A DNA stretch of 64,000 nt from Paenimyroides tangerinum (lineage in GTDB: Bacteria; Bacteroidota; Bacteroidia; Flavobacteriales; Flavobacteriaceae): assembly GCF_003865405.1 (NCBI RefSeq), contig NZ_RQVQ01000017.1, forward strand, positions 1-64,000. The letters are read 5' to 3'. The notes under the pieces were generated by a model, which was given only the letters and a program-made list of their open reading frames with translations, searched no databases and was not told where the DNA came from. The position numbers and the translations under genes are program-made. Every line of letters begins with the position of its first letter. Within the stretch, counting starts at the first letter, position 1. Shown here piece by piece: positions 50,568 through 60,648 of this stretch.

Positions 50568-53381
50568 ATGAATTTAAGAAAACTAACACTTGGTTTGTTA
50601 ATTCTTCCAGCATCTTTATTTGCGCAAATTGCAGATTTAAATCAAAAATTACCAACGGATCCAAATGTGAAAATTGGAAAATTAGACAATGGATTAACTT
50701 ATTACATTAGACACAATCCAAAACCTGAGAAAAAAGTTGACTTACGTTTGGTTTTAAACGCTGGATCTATTCTAGAAACCGATAACCAAGTTGGTTTAGC
50801 TCACTTTATGGAGCACATGGTTTTTAATGGAACAAAAACGTTTCCTAAAAACGAACTTATCGATTATTTACAAAGTATTGGTGTAAAATTCGGTCAACAT
50901 TTAAATGCTTATACAAGCTTTGATGAAACCGTTTATTTTTTACCAATTCCGGCAGATGATCCAGTAAAACTAGACAAAGGTTTTAAAATTCTTGAAGATT
51001 GGGCTTTTAACGCAAATTTGGATGCAAAAGACATCGATGATGAACGTGGAGTTGTTATTGAAGAATATCGTACGCGCTTAGGTGCAAATGAACGTATGAT
51101 GCGTGAATATTTGCCAAAAATGTTATACAATTCAATGTATGCAAAACGTTTACCAATTGGAACGAAAGAGAACTTAGAGACTTTTAAACATGAAGAAATC
51201 CGTCAATTCTACAAAGATTGGTATCGTCCAGATTTAATGGCTGTAATCGTTGTTGGAGACATTGATGTGAACGAAATGGAGAAAAAAATCAAAAGTCATT
51301 TTGGATCGTATAAAAATCCAAAAAATGCTCCAGCTAGAAAATCATTTGATATTCCAAATCACAAAGAAACTTTTGTTTCGATTAGTACAGACAAAGAAGC
51401 TACAAATGCAAATGTTCAAATTTTATATAAAGATCAAGGAATTTCAAAACCTTCAACTACAGTAGGTGATTACAGAAATGACTTAATTGAAGGATTATTT
51501 GGACAGATGATCAATGCACGTTTAGAAGAATATACAAACAGTGCGAATCCGCCATTTATTTACGGATATAGTTATTATGGTGGAATGTACGGTAGAAATA
51601 AAGATGCGTTCCAATCGTTTGCGATGACAGCTGAAGATAAACAACTAGAAGCTATCAAAACATTAGCAATCGAAAATGAAAGAGCTAAAAGATACGGTTT
51701 TACTCAATCTGAATTAGATAGAGCTAAAAGCGAATATTTATCTTCTTACGAAAAAGCTTACAACGATAGAGATAAAAATAATTCTTCTGCATACTTAGGT
51801 CAATATCAATCTAATTTCTTAGAAGGAGAAGCAATACCTTCTATTGATTATGAATTTAATTTAGTTAAGGAGTTGCTTCCTACAATTACATTAAACGAAA
51901 CAAATAAATTAATTCAGAACTACATTAAAGATGAAAACCGTGTAATTATCTTAACTGGACCTGAAAGAAAAGACGGAGGTAAAACTACAGAGAAAGAAGT
52001 TTTAGCTGCTTTAGACGTTTCTAAAATTGAAATCACACCGTATCAAGAAGCAACTATTGCGGAATCATTAATTCGTAATGAAATCAAACCTGGTAAAGTT
52101 GTAAAAACTACTAAAAATGCAAAATTAGGAACTACAACTTTAGAACTTTCTAATGGAGCTAAAGTAACCTATAAAAAAACAGATTTCAAAAATGATGAAA
52201 TTCTATTTAATGGAGCTAGTTTTGGTGGATTCAACTCAATTGATACAAAAACATACAAAACAATTAATTTAGCAACAGGAGCGGTTCCACAAGCTGGTAT
52301 TGCAGGAATGGATCAAAACGCACTAACTAAGTTTAATTCAGGTAAAATTTACCGTGTAAGTCCATATGTTGGTGGAATGACCGAAGGATTTTATGGTAGT
52401 TCTACACCAAAAGATTTAGAATATCTATTCCAAACTGTTTATGCATATTTCACTGATTTAAATTATGATGAGAAAGCATACGAATCAGAAAAGAATAAAA
52501 ATAAATCATACTATGCTAATTTAATGTCACAACCTGAAATGTATTTCTCTAAACAAGTAAATGATTTCATGTATGGACATAACGAACGTTACATCTCTTT
52601 CCCACCTAGCGATAGCGATTGGGACAAAACAGATTACAAAAAAGCATACGATTTATATAAAGATCGCTTTGCAGATGCAAGTGATTTTGAGTTCTTCTTC
52701 GTAGGAAATGTGACTGATGATGAAATGAAAGCTTATTCTGAAAAATACATTGCTTCTTTACCAGCTCTTAATAGAAAAGAAACTTTCAAAGATACCGGTT
52801 CAAGACCAATAAAAGGAGTTCATAAAAAAGAGGTATTCAAAGGAAATGATGATAAAGCTACAGTAAGAATTTCATATACTGGAGAAACTACTTATTCAGA
52901 AAAAGAAAATTTAGCAATGCAAGCTTTAGGAGAGATCTTGACGATTAAACTTATTGAAGAATTACGTGAAAAAGAAGGTGGAGTTTATGGAGCTAGCGCA
53001 CGCGGAGGCTTAAATAAATTACCTTATGGTTCATATAGTTTTAGTATCGGATATCCAACGAATCCTGCTAGTGCTGATAAGTTAATTGAATTGACTTTAA
53101 AAGAAGTTGAGAAAATTCAGAAAAATGGTCCTGAAGCCAAAGATTTAGAGAAATTTAAAGAAGGTGAAATGACAGATTACACAATTTCTTTAAAAGAAAA
53201 CAACTATTGGCTTGATGTTTTAAGTGATTCATATACTGACAAAGAAAATCCTGAAAAAGCATTAGACTTTGAGAAGAACTTAAAAGCTTTGACAGCCAAA
53301 GATGTTCAAGATGCAGCAAACAAATATTTGAAAAACAATAGAGTAATTTCAGTTTTAAAACCTGAATCTGCAAAAAAATAA
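50568..53381 (+). CDS. Secreted M16 (insulinase-like) zinc peptidase
   Basis: 937 residues with signal peptide MNLRKLTLGLLILPASLFAQ. The N-terminal M16 domain carries the inverted zinc motif HFMEH near residues 79-83 and the distal Glu in ERGVVIEEYRTR; a second, non-catalytic M16 half follows (about 500-937; LTIKLIEELREKEGGVYG with the R/Y pair that binds substrate). It is the two-domain PqqL-like type, periplasmic or surface, degrading peptides. Monocistronic, with a bidirectional terminator after it. Confidence 0.93.
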   Translation: MNLRKLTLGLLILPASLFAQIADLNQKLPTDPNVKIGKLDNGLTYYIRHNPKPEKKVDLRLVLNAGSILETDNQVGLAHFMEHMVFNGTKTFPKNELIDYLQSIGVKFGQHLNAYTSFDETVYFLPIPADDPVKLDKGFKILEDWAFNANLDAKDIDDERGVVIEEYRTRLGANERMMREYLPKMLYNSMYAKRLPIGTKENLETFKHEEIRQFYKDWYRPDLMAVIVVGDIDVNEMEKKIKSHFGSYKNPKNAPARKSFDIPNHKETFVSISTDKEATNANVQILYKDQGISKPSTTVGDYRNDLIEGLFGQMINARLEEYTNSANPPFIYGYSYYGGMYGRNKDAFQSFAMTAEDKQLEAIKTLAIENERAKRYGFTQSELDRAKSEYLSSYEKAYNDRDKNNSSAYLGQYQSNFLEGEAIPSIDYEFNLVKELLPTITLNETNKLIQNYIKDENRVIILTGPERKDGGKTTEKEVLAALDVSKIEITPYQEATIAESLIRNEIKPGKVVKTTKNAKLGTTTLELSNGAKVTYKKTDFKNDEILFNGASFGGFNSIDTKTYKTINLATGAVPQAGIAGMDQNALTKFNSGKIYRVSPYVGGMTEGFYGSSTPKDLEYLFQTVYAYFTDLNYDEKAYESEKNKNKSYYANLMSQPEMYFSKQVNDFMYGHNERYISFPPSDSDWDKTDYKKAYDLYKDRFADASDFEFFFVGNVTDDEMKAYSEKYIASLPALNRKETFKDTGSRPIKGVHKKEVFKGNDDKATVRISYTGETTYSEKENLAMQALGEILTIKLIEELREKEGGVYGASARGGLNKLPYGSYSFSIGYPTNPASADKLIELTLKEVEKIQKNGPEAKDLEKFKEGEMTDYTISLKENNYWLDVLSDSYTDKENPEKALDFEKNLKALTAKDVQDAANKYLKNNRVISVLKPESAKK

Positions 53382-53390
53382 TTTAATAAA

Positions 53391-53418
53391 AAAGAGCTTC
53401 GGAAATCCGAAGCTCTTT
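53391..53418. terminator. Bidirectional terminator
   Basis: AAAGAGCTTCGGA / TCCGAAGCTCTTT, perfect stem, A and T runs on both sides; between the convergent M16 gene and purD. Confidence 0.9.
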
Positions 53419-53423
53419 TACTT

Positions 53424-54698
53424 TTATTTTAAATCGAAACCTATATCTTTTCTGAAATACATACCGTCAAATTTTACTTTTTCGATACTTGAATATGATT
53501 TTTTCAAAGCATCTTCAAAATTATCTGCATAAGAAGTAAAGGCTAAAACACGACCTCCATTAGATACGATTTCATTATCTTTCAAAGCTGTACCCGCGTG
53601 AAAAACAATTGAATCTGTTACGTACTCTAAACCAGTAATCACTTTATTTTTTTCATAATCTTCTGGATATCCACCAGAAACAACCATAACTGTTGTTGCT
53701 GCTCTTTCGTCAATTTCAAAAGAAACCTCATCTAATTTTTGAGCACCAACTGCTTGGAATAATTCAACTAAATCTGATTTCAATCTTGGAAGAACAACTT
53801 CAGTTTCTGGATCACCCATACGAACGTTATATTCAATAACAAACGGGTCATCTCCAACTTTAATTAAACCTATAAATACAAAACCTTTATATTCAATATT
53901 ATCACTTTGAAATCCATTTACCGTAGGAATTACGATGCGTTCTTCAATCTTTTTCATAAATTCCGCATCAGCAAAAGGAACTGGAGAAACAGCCCCCATT
54001 CCACCTGTATTCAATCCTTGGTCACCTTCACCAATTCTTTTGTAATCTTTAGCAGTCGGAAGTAATTTATAAGATTTTCCATCAGTTAAAACAAAACAAC
54101 TTAATTCAATTCCATCTAAAAACTCTTCGATAACTACTTTTGAAGAAGCATCTCCAAATTTAGCATCAACCAACATGTTTTTTAATTCTTGCTGAGCCTC
54201 GGCTAAATCGTTTAAAATTAAAACACCTTTACCAGCAGCTAATCCATCAGCTTTAAGAACGTAAGGCGCATTTAATGTAGTTAAAAATTCACAACCTGCT
54301 TCAACCGTATCCTTTGTAAAAGATTGATAACGTGCTGTAGGAATATTATGCTTTACTAAGAATTCTTTAGCAAATTCTTTACTTCCTTCTAATTGCGCTC
54401 CAAGTTTAGATGGTCCAATTACTGGAATTTGAGTTAACAAATCATCGTTTTTAAAGAAATCATAAATTCCATTTACTAAAGGATCTTCAGGACCGACAAC
54501 TACCATTTCGATGTTGCTATTTAAAACAAATTCTTTAACTGCAAAAAAATCGTTTGGATTCATCGCAACGTTAGTCGCAATTGAAGCTGTTCCTGCATTT
54601 CCAGGAGCTACAAAAAGTTTCGAACATTTGTTGCTTTGTAACATTTTCCATGCGAAAGCGTGTTCTCTTCCACCTGAACCTAATAGTAAAATATTCAT
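53424..54698 (-). CDS. purD: Phosphoribosylamine-glycine ligase
   Basis: 424-residue ATP-grasp enzyme: N-terminal LLLGSGGREHAFAWK, KADGLAAGKGV, the signature RMGDPETEVVLPRL (about 292-305). It makes GAR in purine synthesis. Single gene here. Confidence 0.96.
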   Translation of the reverse strand: MNILLLGSGGREHAFAWKMLQSNKCSKLFVAPGNAGTASIATNVAMNPNDFFAVKEFVLNSNIEMVVVGPEDPLVNGIYDFFKNDDLLTQIPVIGPSKLGAQLEGSKEFAKEFLVKHNIPTARYQSFTKDTVEAGCEFLTTLNAPYVLKADGLAAGKGVLILNDLAEAQQELKNMLVDAKFGDASSKVVIEEFLDGIELSCFVLTDGKSYKLLPTAKDYKRIGEGDQGLNTGGMGAVSPVPFADAEFMKKIEERIVIPTVNGFQSDNIEYKGFVFIGLIKVGDDPFVIEYNVRMGDPETEVVLPRLKSDLVELFQAVGAQKLDEVSFEIDERAATTVMVVSGGYPEDYEKNKVITGLEYVTDSIVFHAGTALKDNEIVSNGGRVLAFTSYADNFEDALKKSYSSIEKVKFDGMYFRKDIGFDLK

Positions 54699-54725
54699 TG
54701 TGTTGTGTCGTTTAATAATTTAGGT

Positions 54726-54733
54726 CAAAAATA
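54726..54733 (-). promoter_or_regulatory. Putative -7 element of purD
   Basis: TATTTTTG (TAnnTTTG), 27 bp before the ATG; a TTG lies 24 bp upstream. Confidence 0.45.
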
Positions 54734-54757
54734 CTCCTTTCTAATCAATATTAAAAA

Positions 54758-54785
54758 CAAAAAAAGAAGAACATTGTTCTTCTTT
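54758..54785 (-). terminator. Terminator of the polysaccharide cluster
   Basis: AAAGAAGAACA / TGTTCTTCTTT stem overlapping the stop codon at 54784, followed by a T run on the minus strand. Confidence 0.75.
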
Positions 54786-56124
54786 AGTATGCTTTTTTAT
54801 CACCTAAAACTGCATTTTTAACTGTCAAATAAACAATTTTTAAATCAAGTAGTAAGGTCCAATTTTCAAGATAAAATATATCATATTTAACTCGATTGAT
54901 AATATCTCTTCGATTCTCAATTTCTCCACGACAACCATGCGTTTGAGCCATTCCAGTAATTCCAGGTTTAATGTAATGGCGTAATCTAAATTTAGTTACA
55001 ACACGCTCATATTGATTGGTCATTGAAACCATATGAGGTCGTGGTCCACAAACAGACATATCACCTAAAAACACATTAAAAAACTGAGGCATTTCGTCTA
55101 AACTCGATTTTCTCAGAAACTTACCAATTTTAGTTATTCTCTTATCGTTTTTTGTGGCTTGAATAGTATGCGCTTCATTATTAACATACATAGAACGAAA
55201 CTTGAAACAATTAAATTCATTATAATATAAACCATTCCTAATCTGATTAAAAAATATTGGCCCTTTTGACTCCAACTTAATAAGTAATCCGATTAACGGA
55301 ACTAACCATGACAAAACAAAAACAATAACTAAAGAAGATACAATCAAATCAAAAGTTCGTTTAATAAATTTATTAAATGGCTTTTGTAGTGGGAATTTTC
55401 GAGATGGAATAATTGGAATAAATCCATAATAATGAACATTAACAGCATTTGATAACATTTCCGTTTTGGTTGGAATGTATTTTAATGTTTTAAAATTATT
55501 ATCTGCAAAATTGATGTATTTATTTAACTCTGAATTCGTTGTGTCTTCCAAAGAAAAATAAATTTCATCAATATTATTTTCAGAACAATATGTAATTACA
55601 TCTCTTACATTATCGTTATTCTTAAAATGATTGACCAAAGAATAACCATAATCTGTTTCTTTAATAAAAAAATTAGCTAATTGATTTGACAAAACATCTT
55701 TCCCTATAACAACAACTCGTCGATGATTTCCTTTGTAATATTTTCTAAATAATTTTAAAGCATTAAAAATCGTATATTTTACAAATACAATAATTACAAA
55801 AGAAGAAATTAAGTATTTGACTAATTCGATATTTGAAAAACTCTTAGAAACAAATCCAACGTAAGCGAAAGAGAAAACTGCAAATAATCCAAATTGCTTT
55901 AAAGATTTATCAGCAATCTGTATTAATTTGGTAAATCGATATACTTCATAAAAAGAAGTAATAAACGAACAAACAATCCAAAAAAGTGAGATTACTAAAA
56001 ATTCTGAAACAGTTAATAAATGAGAATCAAAGAAAAAATAAAACAATAAATTTACTACACTAACATCAAAGAGAATGGTTAGTGGACGAATGTATTTTGA
56101 ATATCTACCGATGTATTTTTTCAC
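54784..56124 (-). CDS. Undecaprenyl-phosphate sugar phosphotransferase (WcaJ-like)
   Basis: 446 residues: four N-terminal membrane helices (to about 120), a CoA-binding-like domain (RRVVVIGKD), a further hydrophobic helix (about 270), and the C-terminal bacterial sugar transferase domain: FNCFKFRSMYVN, SLDEMPQFFNVFLGDMSVCG-PRP, KPGITGMAQ. It puts the first sugar phosphate on undecaprenyl phosphate to start repeat-unit synthesis. Last gene of the cluster. Confidence 0.92.
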   Translation of the reverse strand: MKKYIGRYSKYIRPLTILFDVSVVNLLFYFFFDSHLLTVSEFLVISLFWIVCSFITSFYEVYRFTKLIQIADKSLKQFGLFAVFSFAYVGFVSKSFSNIELVKYLISSFVIIVFVKYTIFNALKLFRKYYKGNHRRVVVIGKDVLSNQLANFFIKETDYGYSLVNHFKNNDNVRDVITYCSENNIDEIYFSLEDTTNSELNKYINFADNNFKTLKYIPTKTEMLSNAVNVHYYGFIPIIPSRKFPLQKPFNKFIKRTFDLIVSSLVIVFVLSWLVPLIGLLIKLESKGPIFFNQIRNGLYYNEFNCFKFRSMYVNNEAHTIQATKNDKRITKIGKFLRKSSLDEMPQFFNVFLGDMSVCGPRPHMVSMTNQYERVVTKFRLRHYIKPGITGMAQTHGCRGEIENRRDIINRVKYDIFYLENWTLLLDLKIVYLTVKNAVLGDKKAY

Positions 56125-57111
56125 TTATTTAATATAATTAGAAAAATCTTTATGTTCTTCCTTTTTTAATTCTTCAGGAGAAAGTGTTTTAAAATAATTA
56201 TAGGTTATCTGCATTCCTTCGGTTCTACCAACTTTTGGTTCCCACCCAAGAATATCTTTAGCTTTTGTGATATCTGGTTGTCTTTGCAAAGGATCGTTTA
56301 TAGGTAACGGATGATATACAATTTTATTATTTGTTTCAGTCAATTTTAAAATTTCTTGTGCGAATTCATTTATTGTGATTTCATCTGGATTTCCAATATT
56401 TACGGGTAAATGATAATCAGAAAACAACAATCTATAAATACCTTCAACTTGATCATCGATATAACAAAAAGAACGCGTTTGATTTCCGTCACCAAAAATG
56501 GTTAAATCTTCACCTCGTAAAGCTTGTCCCATAAAAGCAGGAATTACACGTCCATCATTTAATCGCATTCGTGGTCCATAAGTATTAAATATACGAACAA
56601 TTCGAGTTTCTAAACCATGAAACGTATGATAAGCCATTGTTAAAGATTCTTGAAAACGTTTAGCTTCATCATAAACACCACGAGGACCAATTGCATTTAC
56701 GTTACCGTAATATTCTTCGGTTTGTGGATGAACTAACGGATCGCCATAGACTTCTGACGTCGAAGCAATTAAAATGCGAGCATTTTTAGCACGAGCTAAA
56801 CCTAATAAATTATGTGTTCCTAATGAACCAACTTTTAAAGTTTGAATTGGAATCTTTAAATAATCAATCGGACTTGCTGGTGAAGCAAAATGTAAAATAT
56901 AATCTAAATCACCCGCAATGTGAATGAAATTAGTAATATCGTGATGATGGAATTCAAAGTTTTCTAAATGAAAAAGATGCTGAATATTTTTTAAATCTCC
57001 AGTAATCAAATTGTCCATTCCAATTACGTGAAATCCTTCAGTATTAAATCTATCACATAAATGCGAACCTAGAAAACCTGCCGCTCCTGTTATTAATATA
57101 CGTTTCATCAC
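56125..57111 (-). CDS. UDP-glucuronate decarboxylase-like SDR (UXS type)
   Basis: 328-residue extended [13 protein letters not shown] at residues 8-17, catalytic YDEAK (about 147-151), [11 protein letters not shown], and [23 protein letters not shown]. These are the motifs of UXS enzymes, which turn UDP-glucuronate into UDP-xylose. UDP-xylose would supply the polysaccharide. Stop abuts the start of the sugar transferase gene. Confidence 0.88.
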   Translation of the reverse strand: MMKRILITGAAGFLGSHLCDRFNTEGFHVIGMDNLITGDLKNIQHLFHLENFEFHHHDITNFIHIAGDLDYILHFASPASPIDYLKIPIQTLKVGSLGTHNLLGLARAKNARILIASTSEVYGDPLVHPQTEEYYGNVNAIGPRGVYDEAKRFQESLTMAYHTFHGLETRIVRIFNTYGPRMRLNDGRVIPAFMGQALRGEDLTIFGDGNQTRSFCYIDDQVEGIYRLLFSDYHLPVNIGNPDEITINEFAQEILKLTETNNKIVYHPLPINDPLQRQPDITKAKDILGWEPKVGRTEGMQITYNYFKTLSPEELKKEEHKDFSNYIK

Positions 57112-57159
57112 TTAAATTTATAATCGTAAAATTAAGGCTTTAGATTCGTATATAAAAGT

Positions 57160-58260
57160 TTAATTGTGAATGTTAAAATAATCTTTTTCACAATTATGAA
57201 CAAAGTTCTGCATTTCATTCGAAAAGCGTTCTTCTGAAAAAGTTTGTGCATGAAGATGTATTTTTGTTGCATCCCAATCACTTTTCTCAAAAGATTCAAT
57301 TGCATTAAGTAAAGATTCTTTCGTTTGCTTTTCGAAAAAAAATCCAGTTGAGCCATCCAAAACAGTTTCTAGAATTCCTCCAGCTTTAAAAGCAATTACT
57401 GGAGTTCCACAAGATTGAGCTTCGATTGGAGCTATTCCAAAATCTTCGACTCCAATATGTATAAATGCTTTTGCTCTTGATATGTATTTACGAACTGTAG
57501 AAGAATCAACAAAACCTTTGAATTCAATATTTTCTGTTGCGTTTTCTTTAAGTTTACTTAATTCAGGTCCATCACCTAAAACTATTAATTTTTTATCAGA
57601 ATTTTTAAAAGCTTCCACAATTAAGTCAAAACGTTTATAGGCTACAATTCGACCAACTGCGACATAGTAATTTTCTTTTTGAGTTTCTAACGGAAAATCA
57701 TCCAAGGCAACTGGTGGATAAATAACAATAGAATCACGATTGTATTTCTCTTTAACCCATTGTTGTACAAACTTGGAATTACTGATAATAAAATCAGGTT
57801 TTTGAGCTTGTTTAAAATCGAGTTTTTGAAGATAATTGATTAATGGTTTGACCAAAAACAAAAACTTTCCGAAATAAAGAGGCGCATCATCCCAAATATA
57901 TTTAAAATTACGAGCTTGAAAATAACTGATATGCAGTTGATTTTTAGAAGATTTTGAAATTCCTTTTGCAACAGCGTGTGAAGAAGAAATTATCGTTTTG
58001 GCAGAGGAATCAATTTTAATTTTTGAAATAAAATAATGAAAAGTAAAAAAGAACAATCTGAAAAATCTCCCGAAAATTTGTAAAAAAGTTGTTGTTATAA
58101 GAATAGATTTTCCTTGAGTAATTTTATTTAAATCACTCGGCTTCATCACATTTGTTAAACCATAAATTTGAGTAAATCTAAAAGTTTTTTCCAAACTTGC
58201 AATAACGCGTTCGGCACCTCCAAACTTATCCAACCAATCAACTACTAAAACTCTTTTCAA
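57160..58260 (-). CDS. Glycosyltransferase family 4
   Basis: 366 residues of GT-B fold: N-terminal DWLDKFGGAERVIASLEK, ISNSKFVQQWVKEKY, VGRIVAYKRFDLIVEAF, and the donor site HIGVEDFGIAPIEAQSCGTP. It adds one sugar to the lipid-linked repeat on the cytosolic side. Donor and acceptor unknown. Confidence 0.9.
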   Translation of the reverse strand: MKRVLVVDWLDKFGGAERVIASLEKTFRFTQIYGLTNVMKPSDLNKITQGKSILITTTFLQIFGRFFRLFFFTFHYFISKIKIDSSAKTIISSSHAVAKGISKSSKNQLHISYFQARNFKYIWDDAPLYFGKFLFLVKPLINYLQKLDFKQAQKPDFIISNSKFVQQWVKEKYNRDSIVIYPPVALDDFPLETQKENYYVAVGRIVAYKRFDLIVEAFKNSDKKLIVLGDGPELSKLKENATENIEFKGFVDSSTVRKYISRAKAFIHIGVEDFGIAPIEAQSCGTPVIAFKAGGILETVLDGSTGFFFEKQTKESLLNAIESFEKSDWDATKIHLHAQTFSEERFSNEMQNFVHNCEKDYFNIHN

Positions 58261-58313
58261 CAGAATCTATTTTTTAAAAATTATAAAAAAGTCGTAAATC
58301 TGACTATAAAACA

Positions 58314-59603
58314 TTAATCAAGTAATTCGGATTTTATGGAATTTTTATTACGAAGATAAAAAGCAGTTCCCAAACAAATCCAAATTCCAAAAAACACAAT
58401 TCCATCAAAACGAATCAGAAAATCATCAAATAAATTTGAAATAAAAAAGATGATTCCAAAACAAAACAAAATTACATTTTTACTTTTAAACCCAATTACA
58501 ATCGGAACTAACATATAAACAATTCCCATAATTGCACCTAGAAAACCAAATTTTACAAAAAAATCTAAGATTTGATTGTGAACGGGAAAAGCATATTTCG
58601 TCAAAAACTGTTGATTGGTTCGTTGAAAATAATCAACAACTTCTCTTTTTCCATCAGCAGAACCGTATCCAATTAATGGTTGTTCTAAAGCTAATTCGTA
58701 GGAAGATTTCCAAATAGAAAGTCGAGTTACAAAAGCATTAAAAACAACAACTTCGGGATTTGGAATTTCGTCCAATTTTCCAACCTTGTCCATATATGCA
58801 AAAGTAACGGATGAATATTTTTCTTTCATATAAGGATTTGATTCAAAACTGATGAATAAAATTCCAGATATAATAGCAACAAAACCTATTGATAACTTAA
58901 CAATTTTTGAAGTTTTGAATTGTTTAATAAAATATTGCAAAGAAACAATCAGTGAGCATAAAATAGCAACTGCTAAAGAAATACGAGTATTTAAAACCAA
59001 TAACGAAAATAAACTAACAAAGAGTAAAAATATATTAATCAACAAATTTTTAAAAGTCCTTTTTCTCAATAGAAAATACACATTTGTTATCACCAAAAAA
59101 GCTACATGCATATTAATTGCCGGTGCATGATTACCAAAACTTTCAGCAAATTTATATCCCATTTCAGCTAAATGAATACCATTTATATATTTATGTACTA
59201 AATCGTAATCAAAAACTAGAAAACGCAGTAATAAAATCACCCAAATAAAAGTGAACAAATAACGATACTGATTAAGAATCTTAAAGAAGGATAATTGTTG
59301 ATAGTTTCCTAAAATAAAAAAGGAGAACACAAATAGCGATGCGTATTTCTCTAAAGATTTAAATCCAAGCGTTACACTGGAATTATTCCAAAAGAAAAGA
59401 ATTTCAAAAATCAAAGGTAAGCTTAACAAACAAACATATTTCCAAACGTTATTAGGCCATTTTAGGTATTTGAAATGTACTAAATTATAAATCGTAAAAA
59501 GTATAATCAATAAGGTACAAACCGGACGAAAAACGATTGTACTTGCAATTAAAACAATAAAAACTGAAATTATTTTATTGTAATTTTCTTTTGAATTCAT
59601 CAT
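58314..59603 (-). CDS. O-antigen polymerase/ligase-type membrane protein (Wzy_C-like)
   Basis: 429 residues, about 11 membrane helices. A large periplasmic loop holds LIGYGSADGK and FPVHNQILDFFVKFGFLG, the pattern of the Wzy_C/O-antigen ligase superfamily. It either polymerises repeats or ligates them to lipid A core; which one cannot be told. It overlaps the upstream gene by about 29 bp. Confidence 0.82.
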   Translation of the reverse strand: MMNSKENYNKIISVFIVLIASTIVFRPVCTLLIILFTIYNLVHFKYLKWPNNVWKYVCLLSLPLIFEILFFWNNSSVTLGFKSLEKYASLFVFSFFILGNYQQLSFFKILNQYRYLFTFIWVILLLRFLVFDYDLVHKYINGIHLAEMGYKFAESFGNHAPAINMHVAFLVITNVYFLLRKRTFKNLLINIFLLFVSLFSLLVLNTRISLAVAILCSLIVSLQYFIKQFKTSKIVKLSIGFVAIISGILFISFESNPYMKEKYSSVTFAYMDKVGKLDEIPNPEVVVFNAFVTRLSIWKSSYELALEQPLIGYGSADGKREVVDYFQRTNQQFLTKYAFPVHNQILDFFVKFGFLGAIMGIVYMLVPIVIGFKSKNVILFCFGIIFFISNLFDDFLIRFDGIVFFGIWICLGTAFYLRNKNSIKSELLD

Positions 59604-60624
59604 AATAGAACAAGAAATATATCAATGGTAATATACCGATTTTGTGTCGAACAGCAGAACCTAAATCTGGTTCAAAAATAGCCTGAATTACTAAGTAACT
59701 TAAAAAGAAAAGCATTAACCAAAATTCCTTTTTTCGTTCGGTATAATCCTTTAGTAAATAACCAAATCGAACAACTATAATCCAAGTTAATAACAATTGC
59801 CAAACCACGAAAGCAACAACTTGAGGTTTATAAAAAAACTTTAATGCGTTTATTGGAAAATTTACAGATATAAAACCGTAAACGGTTGCAAAAGCTTCTC
59901 CGAAAATATTAGTTGGAGCAATTGGAGAAACAAGCATTGTATCGGCATTTTCTTTATTCATTCGTTCAAGATTGATCGTTTCTCTGGTCATAGCAGAAAA
60001 AAATTCGCCTTTAACCAAACTGTAAGAAAACGATAAAAGAACAATGACAGCGATTCCGGCTACAATACCAAATATCCATCTATTTTTAAAACGAATTCTT
60101 GTTATTAAAAATATACCAATAGAAATAATTGGAACAAAAGTAAAATAAGGTCTGAAAACAGCTCCGAAAATAAAAAACATTATAAAACTAATCAACAAAC
60201 AAATTCCTAATGAAAGCACTTTTTGCTGAAAAAGCAATACTATTATACCGATAAAAATAAAAGTAAAAAATTCTTTAGATGGTTGGCCAATAAAAATAGC
60301 CATCATTACAAAACAAAGGTAAATTAGAATATTTTTAATGGTAAAGATTTGAAATCGTTCTGGTATACCAACAAGCCGAAGAATAAAATACAAAATCGGT
60401 AATTGAATCAGTGCAACAATACTAAACGGAAGTTTTCCTAACTTGGTTAAATGGTAAAACATCATTGAAATTGGATAGCTTCCAATCCAACCTTTTTCAT
60501 CCCACGGATCTTTTACAATCAAAATTGCATCTAGAAAGAAACGTTCTGGCAAAACAAAAGGCAACACTAAGCTGAGAACAACTGAGAAAATCACTAAAAC
60601 ATAAAACTGTAATTTATTCATCAT
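59575..60624 (-). CDS. Polytopic membrane protein of the polysaccharide cluster
   Basis: 349 residues, eight to ten membrane helices and a loop with VKGEFFSAMTRETINLERMN. No signature recognised; by position it is a candidate Wzy polymerase, with the 58314 protein then being a ligase, or the reverse. Its end overlaps the start of that gene. Confidence 0.65.
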   Translation of the reverse strand: MMNKLQFYVLVIFSVVLSLVLPFVLPERFFLDAILIVKDPWDEKGWIGSYPISMMFYHLTKLGKLPFSIVALIQLPILYFILRLVGIPERFQIFTIKNILIYLCFVMMAIFIGQPSKEFFTFIFIGIIVLLFQQKVLSLGICLLISFIMFFIFGAVFRPYFTFVPIISIGIFLITRIRFKNRWIFGIVAGIAVIVLLSFSYSLVKGEFFSAMTRETINLERMNKENADTMLVSPIAPTNIFGEAFATVYGFISVNFPINALKFFYKPQVVAFVVWQLLLTWIIVVRFGYLLKDYTERKKEFWLMLFFLSYLVIQAIFEPDLGSAVRHKIGILPLIYFLFYYDEFKRKLQ

Positions 60625-60648
60625 ACCAAAGATTACTCAATTGAAAAG

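Noticed and set aside
53155-53373. 72-codon minus-strand frame in the M16 gene
   Set aside because: Antisense to a well supported peptidase domain.
57132-57356. 74-codon minus-strand frame near the GT4 gene end
   Set aside because: It overlaps the 3' end of the GT4 gene in another frame; a shadow.
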